Source of the DNA: Candidatus Obscuribacterales bacterium
Lineage (GTDB): Bacteria; Cyanobacteriota; Vampirovibrionia; Obscuribacterales; Obscuribacteraceae
DNA: 64,000 bases
Reading direction: 5' to 3'
NCBI GenBank assembly: GCA_019752635.1
Contig: JAIELX010000027.1
Coordinates: forward strand, 1-64,000
Part shown: positions 34,903-43,802 of the stretch, piece by piece
Position numbering within the stretch: position 1 is the first letter of the stretch
How the letters are laid out: each line of letters opens with the position of its first letter
Program-made: the position numbers and the translations under genes
The notes under the pieces: model-generated
The model's database searches: none
What the model was told of the DNA's origin: nothing
What the model saw: the letters and a program-made list of their open reading frames with translations, nothing else

Positions 34903-35952
34903 ATGATGGAAGAATCACAATTCGGTCTCCAAACTGGGCAATCTCAGCCGAAAATATCGGTGGATCAATTGCGGCTGCCGGACCATATCCACGATTTGGA
35001 GCTACTTGCTCAGGGCGGCATGGGAGCGGTCTTCAAAGCTCGCCATCGCTTGACCGGGGCGAGGCTTGCAGTGAAGGTCATGCTGCCCGAACTTGCTAAG
35101 GACGCTAATCATTTGCAGCGGTTCATTCAGGAAGCGAAGCTGGTATGCAAGTTATCCAACCCGCACATAGTAGCAATTCACGAATGTGCAATCATGGGCA
35201 ATACGACACCATATATGGTGATGGATTTTGTCGAGGGTGAAACGCTGAAACAGCGATTGGATAGAGAGCCTTCGCTTACCGTAAAGGAAGCTGTCGACAT
35301 ATTTTCTCAAGCGGCAGATGCGTTACTTCATGCTCACAAGAAGGGCGTGATTCACCGAGATTTAAAGCCTGCCAATATGATGCTCACTAAGTCGGACGAC
35401 GGTGAGACTGTTGTTAAGGTCCTGGACTTCGGGTTGGCGAAAGTTTTCGATAAGCGAGCAGATGAGGAAACGCTGGCGTTGCTTACAGCAACGGGCGAAG
35501 TCCTTGGCACGCCCTATTACATGAGCCCTGAGCAGGTGATGGATGACCCCCTTGATCAGCGTACTGATGTTTATTCACTAGGCTGTGTGATGTACCACGT
35601 CATGACCGGCGTGGTGCCGTACCCGGGAACCAGCGCGTTGCAGGTGTTATCCAAACACGCGCACGATCCGCTACCTAACATGGACGATTCTCCGCGTGGA
35701 GCGCAATGTCCCCCTTCGTTGAAACGCATCATATTGAAGTGTCTTGAGAAAGACATTTCGGATCGCTACGCCAGTATGGACGAGCTCCAGAGAGACTTGA
35801 TTCAGTACCGCGACTCAGGCACGGTGCGGCGCCGCATCACCGGTAAAGAAAAACGCTCTGCCAGTCGAATGATTCGTGGAGTGATTACTTTGGTCGTTTC
35901 AATTATATTGGGGTACGTCTTGATGAAGGCTCTCGGCGGTGACAATCCCTGA
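34903..35952 (+). CDS. Ser/Thr protein kinase with C-terminal tail anchor
   Basis: 349 residues. The kinase domain shows the loop AQGGMGAVFKA, Lys58 in AVKVM, HRDLKPANMM with Asp153, DFG 175-177 and MSPEQ, all intact. A short juxtamembrane segment and one hydrophobic helix (VITLVVSIILGYVLMKAL) at the very C-terminus anchor it, leaving almost nothing outside. Unlike the other three kinases in the window it has no extracytoplasmic domain. It starts 15 bases after the TPR gene and is probably cotranscribed. No strong ribosome-binding site is visible. Confidence 0.9.
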   Translation: MMEESQFGLQTGQSQPKISVDQLRLPDHIHDLELLAQGGMGAVFKARHRLTGARLAVKVMLPELAKDANHLQRFIQEAKLVCKLSNPHIVAIHECAIMGNTTPYMVMDFVEGETLKQRLDREPSLTVKEAVDIFSQAADALLHAHKKGVIHRDLKPANMMLTKSDDGETVVKVLDFGLAKVFDKRADEETLALLTATGEVLGTPYYMSPEQVMDDPLDQRTDVYSLGCVMYHVMTGVVPYPGTSALQVLSKHAHDPLPNMDDSPRGAQCPPSLKRIILKCLEKDISDRYASMDELQRDLIQYRDSGTVRRRITGKEKRSASRMIRGVITLVVSIILGYVLMKALGGDNP

Positions 35953-35956
35953 CGTC

Positions 35957-36775
35957 TTATTTGCGAAGGTGCTCCATCGTGTCACTGCTCACTTGATTGA
36001 AAGTAAAGTCGGGTCCCCTTCTGTTTCTGCGGGAACCGGTGTAGTAGTCCGTGATGCCGTCATTGCCGAATGTCATCGAAATACCCGGCAGATCTGCGAC
36101 TGGGATGCGGTGTTGGAGCTTAACTGACTTGTCGTTGTACGACACACGTAGCTGACTCCCCTTCAACTCTTCCTGGAGTGCGGTGAGAACGTCACCGCGT
36201 TGCTCGCTCTTCTCCAACACTATAACTCGCCGAGAGAATGAGTACATATCGTTGGTCGCTAGCGAACTAAGCAGGTCTGTAAGCGCTTCTTGCCCTTTGT
36301 CGTTGAGTTTCGGATGCTTCGTTTTGAAGTTTTCCGCTTTGTCTTTCAACTTGTTCTCAATCGAAAACATTATCTCTAAGTCTTTCGTCGAGATTTCCCT
36401 GTCTGGCAAAAGTTCGTCATCCGACAGGTTGCGAATATTGCTGTAGTTGCGACGCAGTATGTCCGCCATCGATTTGTTGCTGGCGCGCTTGCCTGCTTCT
36501 TCGACTTCTGCGACGCTTAAGTAGCCGTTCTTGTCCTTGGCGCTTTCGAGGCGATTCATCCAAAAATCGGATCGAGCTTTCGGATCAGAAGGTTCCTTAT
36601 CGATGGCAATATCCGGCAGAACGGGTTGCAGTCCTGACCGCAGAATTTCGGATGCGCGTCTATTTATCTCTTCTTTCGTTGGTCCCTGGCTGGCAATCGG
36701 TTGCAATTCCAACAGGTTCGGTGTAGTGACCTTCGGCTGTTCCGAAGGCTTTACTTTAAAGTCGTCCAAAATCAT
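35957..36775 (-). CDS. hypothetical protein with an EF-hand-like loop
   Basis: 272 residues from the ATG at 36775, with AGGAG three bases upstream. The stretch DKNGYLSVAEVEEAGKRAS resembles an EF-hand loop plus exiting helix (Asp, Asn, a Tyr backbone position, Ser and final Glu). The rest is helical and charged; the C-terminal ~60 residues are strand-rich and contain FGNDGITDYYTGSRRNRRGP. There is no signal peptide or known family. It converges with the kinase gene. Confidence 0.65.
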   Translation of the reverse strand: MILDDFKVKPSEQPKVTTPNLLELQPIASQGPTKEEINRRASEILRSGLQPVLPDIAIDKEPSDPKARSDFWMNRLESAKDKNGYLSVAEVEEAGKRASNKSMADILRRNYSNIRNLSDDELLPDREISTKDLEIMFSIENKLKDKAENFKTKHPKLNDKGQEALTDLLSSLATNDMYSFSRRVIVLEKSEQRGDVLTALQEELKGSQLRVSYNDKSVKLQHRIPVADLPGISMTFGNDGITDYYTGSRRNRRGPDFTFNQVSSDTMEHLRK

Positions 36776-36956
36776 AGTCTCCTTTGACCCGGCAAAGTCG
36801 ACCATCCCATCAAAGCGATACTACACCGACCCTGTTAATCTTGGACTTGTATGCCTGCTCGCGTGTGGTGAAAACACCACTAAGAAGGCGCAGAAGTCAT
36901 GCTTGCAGGTCCTTCCGATGGAATTACCGTGCAAAGGGGACCATAGCAGAAGCTGC

Positions 36957-39116
36957 TTATCCGGGAGGCTGGATGCGGCGTGAGCCTGGACCTTCGAAGA
37001 GTTTGTAGGCTTCTTTTACTGCGCCGTTGTCGAACTCTGCTTTGCCGCCACCGTCAAGGTTGTCGATGACACCGCCGCCGCCGACGGTGACAGGGGCTTC
37101 GTTTCGCTGCTGCGGCGAATTGTAGCTCGAGGCTCCGGCACTGCCGCCTCCGCCGGCACCACCACCGCCTTGATGATTCGATTCGCCGCCCGATGGACCG
37201 GAAGGCGGGGGTGGTCTGCGCGTTGATGCCGTAGCTGCGACCACAGGTCTGGCGTCGGCACTAACCTTGACGCGGATTTCGAGATCTCTGCCGGTAACGG
37301 CTTTACATGCGCCTTTTAGGTGATTTGCTTTTGCCTCGAGTGTCTTTTGAAGTCCAGGATTTTTGACGCCGAAGGTAATTTCACGATCGTTCAGGTCGAT
37401 AAGGAAGGCTACTCTGGAATTGAAAAGTCCGTGGGTCGGAATATTGATTCGATGCAATTCGTCTAGAATGCGCGACCAATCCGCCTCCATATCTCCCGAT
37501 GCGCCTGCGCCTCCGGCACTAGGCTCATCGGAATATTCCTCGGAAGGATAACTTGGGGCGTTATTGTTTTGAGTAGCTGCTTCAGGCTCCGCCATGTCCA
37601 TCTGCTGCTCGGCTGGTTGTTGGTCCTGAGATTCTGGATGTTGGTTGAATTGTTCATCGCTAGCTGCGGGGCGGCCCGATGGCTGCGGTTGAGCGGCCGC
37701 GGAGGGGGCCGGCGCGGGAGCCGGACGTGACTGATCTTGCGTTGAGCTTCCGCTATCTCCACTTCTCTGTGCCATCGGCTGCGGCGGAGCGCTGTATCCG
37801 CCCGACGAAGAACTGCCGACGTGCGACGGTGCCGGCGCGGGGGCGCCACTGCGCTGTTGCGTCGGCGGACGCGAGCTTGCCTGAGCCTCAATCTGCTGAG
37901 GTCTCGCGCCGCCGCCAGCTTGAATTTGCGCTTCAAGTTTGGCAACACGGTCGGACAACTCGCGAACCAGCAACATGTCGTGCCTATGACAGATTGATAG
38001 CAATCCCATCTCAAGATGCATGGTCGGTTGCGTTGTCCTGCGGCATGTAGCTTCCAGCCGATCCAATGCTTCGATAATCTGAGCCAGTTCGGCGCGCTCG
38101 TACTTGGGCGCCTGCTCTAACAATTGCGTCAAGTATTGGTCTGAGCCGAGCACCACCGATCGCAGCATCTCCGTGGTGCATTTAGGAGTCTCGGCAAGAT
38201 ATGATGCCTTAGCCAAATTGAGAAAGTGTCCTGCCAGTTCCCGTGCGAGCACGGAAGGCTCGCGTCCCTCAGCCAGCAGCGCACCGATGCTCTGCAAAAG
38301 TCCATTGCCTTCGCGCGCCAAAACCTTTTCGCTGATTTGCACTTGCACATCTTCGTGCAATGCGCCCAGCAAGCGCAGGAGATCGTTTACCAATACCGGT
38401 TTGCCAGGAGCACCCAAAAGGCTCGCTTGATCCAGCGTGCTGAGCGCATCGCGCAGACCACCGCCTGATCTCCTGGCGATTACTCTGAGTGCTTCGTCTT
38501 CGATTTCAATGTTTTCTTTGTCGGCAATGCCGCGCAAGTGCGCCGCCAAAACGTCCTGGTCGGCATTGCGAAACATCAGGCGCTGGCAGCGGCTGATGAT
38601 AGTTGGCAAAACTTTATGCTCTTCAGTCGTTGCAAGAATGAAAACAACATCCGGCGGTGGTTGCTCGATTGTTTTCAGAAGCGCATTAAATGCCTCTTTG
38701 GTGAGCATATGACATTCGTCAATGATATATATCTTGTATCTACCGCCCACTGCTTTCAGCGGCGCGCGTTCGATTAGAAGTCTGGCGTCGTCAACGCTGT
38801 TGTTCGATGCGGCGTCTATTTCCATCACTGCCGGCGATGTGCCTGCCTTGATTTCTTTGCAGGGTCCACATTCTTGACACGGCGTCAACGTGGCTTTTTC
38901 GGAACGTTCGCAGTTTAGTGACTTTGCAAGTATCCGCGCGCTGGACGTTTTGCCGGTGCCCCGCGGGCCTGTGAACAGATAAGCATGGGTGAGCCGCTCG
39001 AAAGTGATGGCGTTGCCTAGCGTGCGCGTCACCGCTTCTTGACCGACCAGATCTGCCAGACTTTGCGGTCTATACTTCAGATATAGTGGTTCGTGACGGG
39101 TAATACGCGATTCCAC
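36957..39116 (-). CDS. dnaX: DNA polymerase III subunit gamma/tau
   Basis: 719 residues from the GTG at 39116, chosen because AAGGAGGA lies directly upstream; a frame extending to 39164 has no such site. The clamp-loader ATPase core is clear: YLKYRPQSLADLVGQ, Walker A GPRGTGKTS, the four-Cys zinc module (CERSEKATLTPCQECGPC), DECHM (Walker B), and SRC (arginine finger, ISRCQRL). After residue ~390 comes a long Pro/Gln/Ser/Gly-rich linker and a C-terminal domain (about 515-600) of the tau type. It loads the beta clamp at replication forks. No obvious slippery sequence for making a shorter gamma form was seen. Confidence 0.95.
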   Translation of the reverse strand: MESRITRHEPLYLKYRPQSLADLVGQEAVTRTLGNAITFERLTHAYLFTGPRGTGKTSSARILAKSLNCERSEKATLTPCQECGPCKEIKAGTSPAVMEIDAASNNSVDDARLLIERAPLKAVGGRYKIYIIDECHMLTKEAFNALLKTIEQPPPDVVFILATTEEHKVLPTIISRCQRLMFRNADQDVLAAHLRGIADKENIEIEDEALRVIARRSGGGLRDALSTLDQASLLGAPGKPVLVNDLLRLLGALHEDVQVQISEKVLAREGNGLLQSIGALLAEGREPSVLARELAGHFLNLAKASYLAETPKCTTEMLRSVVLGSDQYLTQLLEQAPKYERAELAQIIEALDRLEATCRRTTQPTMHLEMGLLSICHRHDMLLVRELSDRVAKLEAQIQAGGGARPQQIEAQASSRPPTQQRSGAPAPAPSHVGSSSSGGYSAPPQPMAQRSGDSGSSTQDQSRPAPAPAPSAAAQPQPSGRPAASDEQFNQHPESQDQQPAEQQMDMAEPEAATQNNNAPSYPSEEYSDEPSAGGAGASGDMEADWSRILDELHRINIPTHGLFNSRVAFLIDLNDREITFGVKNPGLQKTLEAKANHLKGACKAVTGRDLEIRVKVSADARPVVAATASTRRPPPPSGPSGGESNHQGGGGAGGGGSAGASSYNSPQQRNEAPVTVGGGGVIDNLDGGGKAEFDNGAVKEAYKLFEGPGSRRIQPPG

Positions 39117-39314
39117 GGCTCCTCCTTGCGCTTGCACGCACTTCAGCGTTCTTGCCACTGTCATTTAATCGGATTGCCCGCCCGAGCGGCAAGGATTCCG
39201 ACCAATGTTCCGGACCTGAGACACCAGGAGAGATCGTAACCTGAAAGCCATCCAAATTGGATGAAACCCTGATTAAGACTGGCTCGGAAATATGATGTCA
39301 ACACGTCAAGATTA

Positions 39315-39416
39315 ATGCCGGTTTTGCTTCCGTACGTATGAAGTCGGACCGGTGCAGTCGAGCGGTGATGTACCCCGCAGCTTGGAGGAGAGGGCTTGCC
39401 CGGGAGCCGGAGGCAT
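39315..39416 (+). ncRNA. structured leader with weak cobalamin-riboswitch resemblance
   Basis: ATGCC 39315-39319 pairs with GGCAT 39412-39416, enclosing three arms. CTTC 39327-39330 pairs with GAAG 39340-39343. CCGGT/ACCGG is an alternative pairing. GCGG 39362-39365 pairs with CCGC 39375-39378. The order GAAG..CCGGTGCAGTC..CCCCGCAGCT..TGCCCGGGAGCCGGAGGC resembles the blocks of cobalamin riboswitches, including a degenerate B12 box at its end. The usual GGGAA and ACTGT are missing. It lies 70 bases before the oxidoreductase start. Apart from this element, the stretch 39117-39486 holds no gene. Confidence 0.28.
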
Positions 39417-39486
39417 CCAATGAATTCGGAACCACATTCGCTTTCGCCGGGTCAATGCTAATGGATGGCGACTAGAGGCGATGGCT

Positions 39487-41130
39487 ATGAATCCAGAAGC
39501 GGGCACAAGCATTTCTCTATGGATGACCACATGCAATCTTCCCGATTTTCACCCACTGGCGGAAGACCTGGAATGTGACGTGTGCGTGATAGGTGCTGGA
39601 ATCACCGGCCTCTCGGCGGCGTATTATCTGGCTAAGTCGGGTAAGCGCGTTGTGGTGCTGGAAGATGGACCGGTGTGCGGCGGTGAAACTCAAAGGACTA
39701 CGGCTCATTTGACAGACGTAGTGGACGACCGATTTGCGAACCTTGCGAAGGCGCATGGTGTTGACGCAGCGCGCCTCGTTTACGAAAGTCACAGAGATGC
39801 GATTGCGGCCATAGAACGAAACATTGCCGACAATGAAATTTTTTGCGACTTCAAGCGAGTGAACGGTTATCTGTTCAATGCTGAAAATGATTCGTTTGAA
39901 CTGAAGAGTGAGATGGATGCGTTGCAGAATATTGGATACGCGGGAGTGCAGTGGCTCGATGAAATGCCCTTGCAAGGAATTCCGATTCAAACTTGTCTGG
40001 AGTTTGCCAATCAAGCGCAATTTAATCCGTTGAAGTATCTCACCGGTTTGATGCGCGTGATTCTCAACCACAACGGCAAGATTCTTACTCGCACGCGCGT
40101 AAAATCAATTGAAGACGGTACGATTGCGAACGTGGAAACAGAGTCGGGGCACACAGTAAAGGCATCGTATGTCGTGATTGCGACGAACAGCCCGATTGGT
40201 GACAGAGTGCGTGTGCACACAAAACAACATGCATATAGAACTTACGCGCTTGGCGCCGAAGTGTTCAAAGGTTCCATTCCCGAAGGGCTTTATTGGGATA
40301 CGGAAGACCCTTATCACTACGTGCGGCTGCAAAAATTGGACAACAATGACGAGTATGAAGTACTCATTGTTGGTGGTGAAGATCATCGCACTGGCATGGA
40401 ACCGGATTATGATCCTTACCAGAATCTTGAAGCGTGGGCGAAGAAATGGTTTATCGGTGTGCAGGACATCATGTTCAAATGGTCCGGGCAAGTCTATGAA
40501 CCCGTAGATGGATTGTCATTCATCGGGCGCGATCCTGCCTATGGTGAAAACGTGTTCTTAGCTACGGGCGACTCCGGCATGGGCATGACACATGGCACTA
40601 TGGCCGGTAGCATTTTGCACGACCTGATTGTCGGCCGATTCAACAAGTACGCCGAACTGTACGACCCTGCTCGTAAGTCCGTGCAAGAAGCCGGCGAATT
40701 CATCAAGCAAAACGTTAGCGGCTTGGCGGGCTACTTCGATTACGCCACTCCGGGTGACGTCAAATCAACGGATGATATTGCGCCGGGCGATGGCGCAATC
40801 ATTCGAAAGGGGCTGGAGAAGCAAGCCGTATACAAGGATGCCGAAGGATACTGCCACAAGATGTCGGCGGTTTGCCCTCATTTAAAGGGATTGGTGCGTT
40901 GGAACAGTCAGGAGAAGACATGGGATTGTCCGCTGCACGGCTCCCGTTTTGATGCAATGGGATGCGTAGTCAATGGTCCCGCAAACTCGAATCTCGAAGC
41001 ATTGGCAAATGATGAGGCACTGTGTTCGCCGGAATTCGACGCCAGTCCGGACGCCGAACCGATCGCGAAGATGGTTCAGTCTCCAGATGTGAAGAAGCAG
41101 GGGTTTCCGAGCAGCCAAGACGTGTTCTAG
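39487..41130 (+). CDS. FAD-dependent oxidoreductase with C-terminal Rieske domain
   Basis: About 547 residues. I choose the ATG at 39487, whose AGAGG lies eight bases upstream; the ATG two codons earlier is too close to that site. The N-terminal DAO-type domain has VCVIGAGITGLSAAYYLAKS and FVFLATGDSGMGMTHGTMAG-like elements (core GDSGMGMTHG). A linker leads to a Rieske [2Fe-2S] domain with Cys463-x-His465 (CPHLKG) and Cys481-x2-His484 (CPLHGSRFD). Proteins with this layout are known from many bacteria as amine-oxidase-like oxidoreductases whose substrates are mostly undefined. Membership is sure, substrate unknown. It is monocistronic, converging with a small hypothetical. Confidence 0.9.
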   Translation: MNPEAGTSISLWMTTCNLPDFHPLAEDLECDVCVIGAGITGLSAAYYLAKSGKRVVVLEDGPVCGGETQRTTAHLTDVVDDRFANLAKAHGVDAARLVYESHRDAIAAIERNIADNEIFCDFKRVNGYLFNAENDSFELKSEMDALQNIGYAGVQWLDEMPLQGIPIQTCLEFANQAQFNPLKYLTGLMRVILNHNGKILTRTRVKSIEDGTIANVETESGHTVKASYVVIATNSPIGDRVRVHTKQHAYRTYALGAEVFKGSIPEGLYWDTEDPYHYVRLQKLDNNDEYEVLIVGGEDHRTGMEPDYDPYQNLEAWAKKWFIGVQDIMFKWSGQVYEPVDGLSFIGRDPAYGENVFLATGDSGMGMTHGTMAGSILHDLIVGRFNKYAELYDPARKSVQEAGEFIKQNVSGLAGYFDYATPGDVKSTDDIAPGDGAIIRKGLEKQAVYKDAEGYCHKMSAVCPHLKGLVRWNSQEKTWDCPLHGSRFDAMGCVVNGPANSNLEALANDEALCSPEFDASPDAEPIAKMVQSPDVKKQGFPSSQDVF

Positions 41131-41135
41131 TTCAA

Positions 41136-41507
41136 CTACACGTTGAGATAGAAAATCTCATCATCGACATTGAGTGCACACGGTTCTTTCGTGTCCGGGT
41201 CGAGCCAGACCCTGGTCGGGTTGAAAACGCGCACGGACAATATTTTATTGCGTGCTGATGCAAGCTCTCGCTTTTGGCTATCGGTCAGTCGAATCGAGTA
41301 GCATTTCGGGTACTTCTTGGAATTGGTTTTGACGTCTTCTGCTCGGCTAAAGTCGACGCAGAGTCTTCCTCCTACCTCGCAGGGCCATACTGCCAGTTCA
41401 ACCGGCTCGACCGATTCGACTAAACGTTTGATCTTTTCATTCTTCGTATTACGATCCGCCCGGAAAAAGAGCGCCGTAGACACAGCATAGATAGCTAGTG
41501 GTGGCAT
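41136..41507 (-). CDS. hypothetical small protein
   Basis: 123 residues. The first 15 are hydrophobic (PPLAIYAVSTALFF), a possible anchor or signal. The rest mixes strands and helices with three Cys (WPCEVGGRLC and PKCYS, plus EPCALN). I recognise no family. A GGA lies upstream of the ATG. The inverted-repeat element at 41550-41597 precedes it on the same strand. Confidence 0.6.
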   Translation of the reverse strand: MPPLAIYAVSTALFFRADRNTKNEKIKRLVESVEPVELAVWPCEVGGRLCVDFSRAEDVKTNSKKYPKCYSIRLTDSQKRELASARNKILSVRVFNPTRVWLDPDTKEPCALNVDDEIFYLNV

Positions 41508-41549
41508 ACAACTTCCATCCTAACTTTTGGTGTAATAGCTGGATTCCAT

Positions 41550-41597
41550 AGGGCAACCGGCGTGAACTGCATTCAAATCAGTTCCGTCTTTTGCCCT
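41550..41597. other. 48-base nested inverted repeat
   Basis: AGGGCAA 41550-41556 pairs with TTGCCCT 41591-41597, and GAACTG 41564-41569 pairs with CAGTTC 41579-41584, with an internal loop between and a nine-base terminal loop. It lies between two leftward hypothetical genes and could act as attenuator or terminator, or protect an mRNA end. No T-run. Confidence 0.4.
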
Positions 41598-41660
41598 CTG
41601 TAGTAATGATAGATCCGCTACGTGAAGTATTTGTGGAGGTCGGTTCAATCAACTACTAGA

Positions 41661-41834
41661 CTAATCCACTGCCGGGTCAATCACCTGGTAAGCGAGCTCT
41701 TCTCCCCGCTTATAAAAGAGTTCGGCTATACCGGTGGCACCGGCCAGCTCCAGTTGTCGCCCCATCCTGATGTATTGAGCCCAATCTGCCTCTCTTGCCG
41801 GCGTGGCCTCGGGTTCATTTTTAGTCTCCACCAT
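41661..41834 (-). CDS. hypothetical small acidic protein
   Basis: 57 residues from the ATG at 41834, with GGAGAAGGA upstream. Sequence: an acidic start, then two helices (AREADWAQYIRMGRQLELAG and IAELFYKRGEELAYQ). The ribosome-binding site is good and the codon use looks normal, which is the main support. No family. Confidence 0.5.
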   Translation of the reverse strand: MVETKNEPEATPAREADWAQYIRMGRQLELAGATGIAELFYKRGEELAYQVIDPAVD

Positions 41835-42073
41835 GGCTTCCTTCTCCAAAGTCATTCTGATACCCGGGTTGCCGTCAAGATACAATTAGTTCAGCTTATT
41901 ATCCGAAGGTGAACATTGGGTGAATCATCTTATTGGATGACACGAAGCGGCTGCAAAGGGCGGCTCGAGCGGGTTTACCGACACCGCTCGTCTGAATTTG
42001 AAAGCAAGACTTGGAGTGTCGAACTGCTAAGCTGCTGTTAGATTCGTAGCGACGGATCAGCAGGACTGTAACA

Positions 42074-42607
42074 ATGAACCAAGTTAACACCGGAGCGCAA
42101 GTGGACGTAGTGTCGGAGTCTGACTATCGATGGAATGCAATTGTCCGGAAAGATCCGGCTTTCGACGACAAATTCTTCTATGGCGTGAAGACCACTGGCG
42201 TTTTTTGTCGACCTTCGTGCGCGGCGCGGTTGCCGAAGTTTGAGCACGTATCATTTTATGTGACCTGCGAGGCTGCGCTTCGATCAGGCTTTAGACCCTG
42301 CAAACGCTGCCGCCCGGACGAAACAGCCTTAAGGGAACGCCAGTTGCTTAAAGTACAGCAGATTTGTGAATTGCTGGATCAGGCGGAGACCATTCCGTCA
42401 CTGTTGGAGTTGGCTGTTCATGCGGGATGTAGCCCCCATCACCTCCACCGTATATTTAAATGCTTCACCGGACTTACTCCTCGTGCATACGCTGAGTCCG
42501 GGAGGAACAGTTGGTTCTTTCCGAGAATGTCACGTCGGCGATCTATCAAGCCGGTTACTCGTCTAGCGGACGATTTTACGATAGAAGCGACAAGGTTCTT
42601 GGCATGA
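42074..42607 (+). CDS. ada: Ada N-terminal part (methyl-phosphotriester sensor, broken)
   Basis: The N-terminal zinc domain of the adaptive-response regulator is intact: Cys45 (methyl acceptor), Cys49, Cys76 and Cys79 in VFCRPSCAARLPK and RPCKRCRPD. An AraC-type DNA-binding segment begins next (SLLELAVHAGCSPHHLHRIF..TPRAYA) but the frame then leaves the family after about residue 143 and ends without homology. The rest of Ada continues in the +1-shifted frame at 42511. Compared with typical Ada, about six residues are missing at the junction, so a small deletion, not a single-base slip, seems likely. An AGGA precedes the ATG. Confidence 0.85.
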   Translation: MNQVNTGAQVDVVSESDYRWNAIVRKDPAFDDKFFYGVKTTGVFCRPSCAARLPKFEHVSFYVTCEAALRSGFRPCKRCRPDETALRERQLLKVQQICELLDQAETIPSLLELAVHAGCSPHHLHRIFKCFTGLTPRAYAESGRNSWFFPRMSRRRSIKPVTRLADDFTIEATRFLA

Positions 42608-43149
42608 CTCCGACGCAATATCGTTCTGGTGGTATGAATGTTGCGATAGCTTTTGCCGTTGCTGAATGTACTTTTGGACATGTACTCGTAGCCATGACGG
42701 AGCGAGGTGTTTGCGCCATTCTCATTGGTGATGATGCTGATGCTCTATTGCAGGACCTGAAAAAACGATTTCCGAAGGCGACGTTTAATTGCGGCGATCA
42801 GTCGTTTTTGCAATGTGTTCTTCGAGTGATCGAATTCGTTGAGGCTCCTGCTTCACAGCTGGGGCTGCCTCTAGATATTCGGGGCACGGCATTTCAACAA
42901 CGTGTCTGGCTTGCGTTGACTAAGATTCCCGCCGGCATGACCGCGAGTTATGCTGAAATTGCAAGAGGTTTGGGAATGCCGGATGGTGCGCGAGCGGTAG
43001 CAAATGCTTGCGCGGCAAACTCGTTGGCGGTTGCGATTCCGTGTCACCGTGTAGTTCGCACCGGTGGAGACCTGGCCGGGTATCGGTGGGGAATTGAGCG
43101 AAAAAGGGAACTGCTGCGTAGAGAAGCCGATCATCAATCTGGAGAGTAG
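42511..43149 (+). CDS. ada: Ada C-terminal part with O6-methylguanine methyltransferase
   Basis: 212 residues in a different frame from the N-terminal part. It begins with the second half of the AraC DNA-binding domain (NVTSAIYQAGYSSSGRFYDR..VLGMTPTQYRSGG). It then contains the alkyltransferase domain with acceptor Cys178 in IPCHRVVRTGG and the helix-turn-helix ARAVANACAAN. A TTG at 42511 is preceded by GGAGGA at four bases, so the fragment can in principle be made independently. It repairs O6-methylguanine and O4-methylthymine by suicidal transfer to Cys. alkB follows after five bases. Confidence 0.85.
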   Translation: MVLSENVTSAIYQAGYSSSGRFYDRSDKVLGMTPTQYRSGGMNVAIAFAVAECTFGHVLVAMTERGVCAILIGDDADALLQDLKKRFPKATFNCGDQSFLQCVLRVIEFVEAPASQLGLPLDIRGTAFQQRVWLALTKIPAGMTASYAEIARGLGMPDGARAVANACAANSLAVAIPCHRVVRTGGDLAGYRWGIERKRELLRREADHQSGE

Positions 43150-43154
43150 ATCGA

Positions 43155-43796
43155 GTGTCGTTGAACTTGTTTGGCGATCAACCAAGAAGAGAGGCGCTGA
43201 TACCGGGGGCAGTGCTTCTTCGAGGCATGGCTTTGACACGCGAAAGTGAGTTGGTCTCTGCGATTGAGCAAATCGTGGCGTTTGCTCCATTCCGGCACAT
43301 GGTTACACCCGGTGGGTTTGAAATGTCGGTGGCTATGACAAACTGCGGCGACCTGGGTTGGATTACCGACAAAACTGGTTATCGATATGATTCGATTGAT
43401 CCTTGCAGTAGTAACAACTGGCCGCCAATGCCGTCCGTGTTTTTGGATCTGGCGAGGGTAAGCGCTATGCAAGCAGGCTTTGATGAATTTGTGCCCGATG
43501 CTTGCCTGATCAATCGCTACGCTCCGGGCTCGCGCCTTACTCTTCACCAGGATAAGAACGAGCGCGACTTCAGTCAGCCAATTGTGTCTGTATCACTAGG
43601 TATTCCAGCGGAGTTTCTGATCGGTGGCATGCAGCGTTCCGACAGACCGTTGCGAGTTCGGTTGCTGCACGGCGATGTCGTGGTCTGGGGCGGTCCCGCT
43701 CGCCTGGTCTATCACGGCATCATGCCGCTAGCCGCCGGCTTCCACTCGCTCTTCGGTGAATACCGAATCAATCTAACTCTGCGAAAAGCCGCGTAG
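43155..43796 (+). CDS. alkB: DNA oxidative demethylase AlkB
   Basis: 213 residues, GTG start with GGAG upstream. Ligands: His-x-Asp in RLTLHQDKNERD and the distal His in RLVYHGIMPL, with the Arg pair in EYRINLTLRK; NRYAPGSRLTLHQD is the standard signature. It removes 1-methyladenine and 3-methylcytosine by 2-oxoglutarate-dependent oxidation. Five bases separate it from ada; the Ada-AlkB pair is the classic alkylation-response operon, normally induced by methylated Ada. Confidence 0.93.
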   Translation: MSLNLFGDQPRREALIPGAVLLRGMALTRESELVSAIEQIVAFAPFRHMVTPGGFEMSVAMTNCGDLGWITDKTGYRYDSIDPCSSNNWPPMPSVFLDLARVSAMQAGFDEFVPDACLINRYAPGSRLTLHQDKNERDFSQPIVSVSLGIPAEFLIGGMQRSDRPLRVRLLHGDVVVWGGPARLVYHGIMPLAAGFHSLFGEYRINLTLRKAA

Positions 43797-43802
43797 TAAC
43801 TC

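Noticed and set aside
39165-39300. Possible SRP RNA (ffs) next to dnaX, where it often lies
   Set aside because: A partial match to AGGTCCGGAA exists on the minus strand, but the rest of the conserved loop and its pairing are missing.
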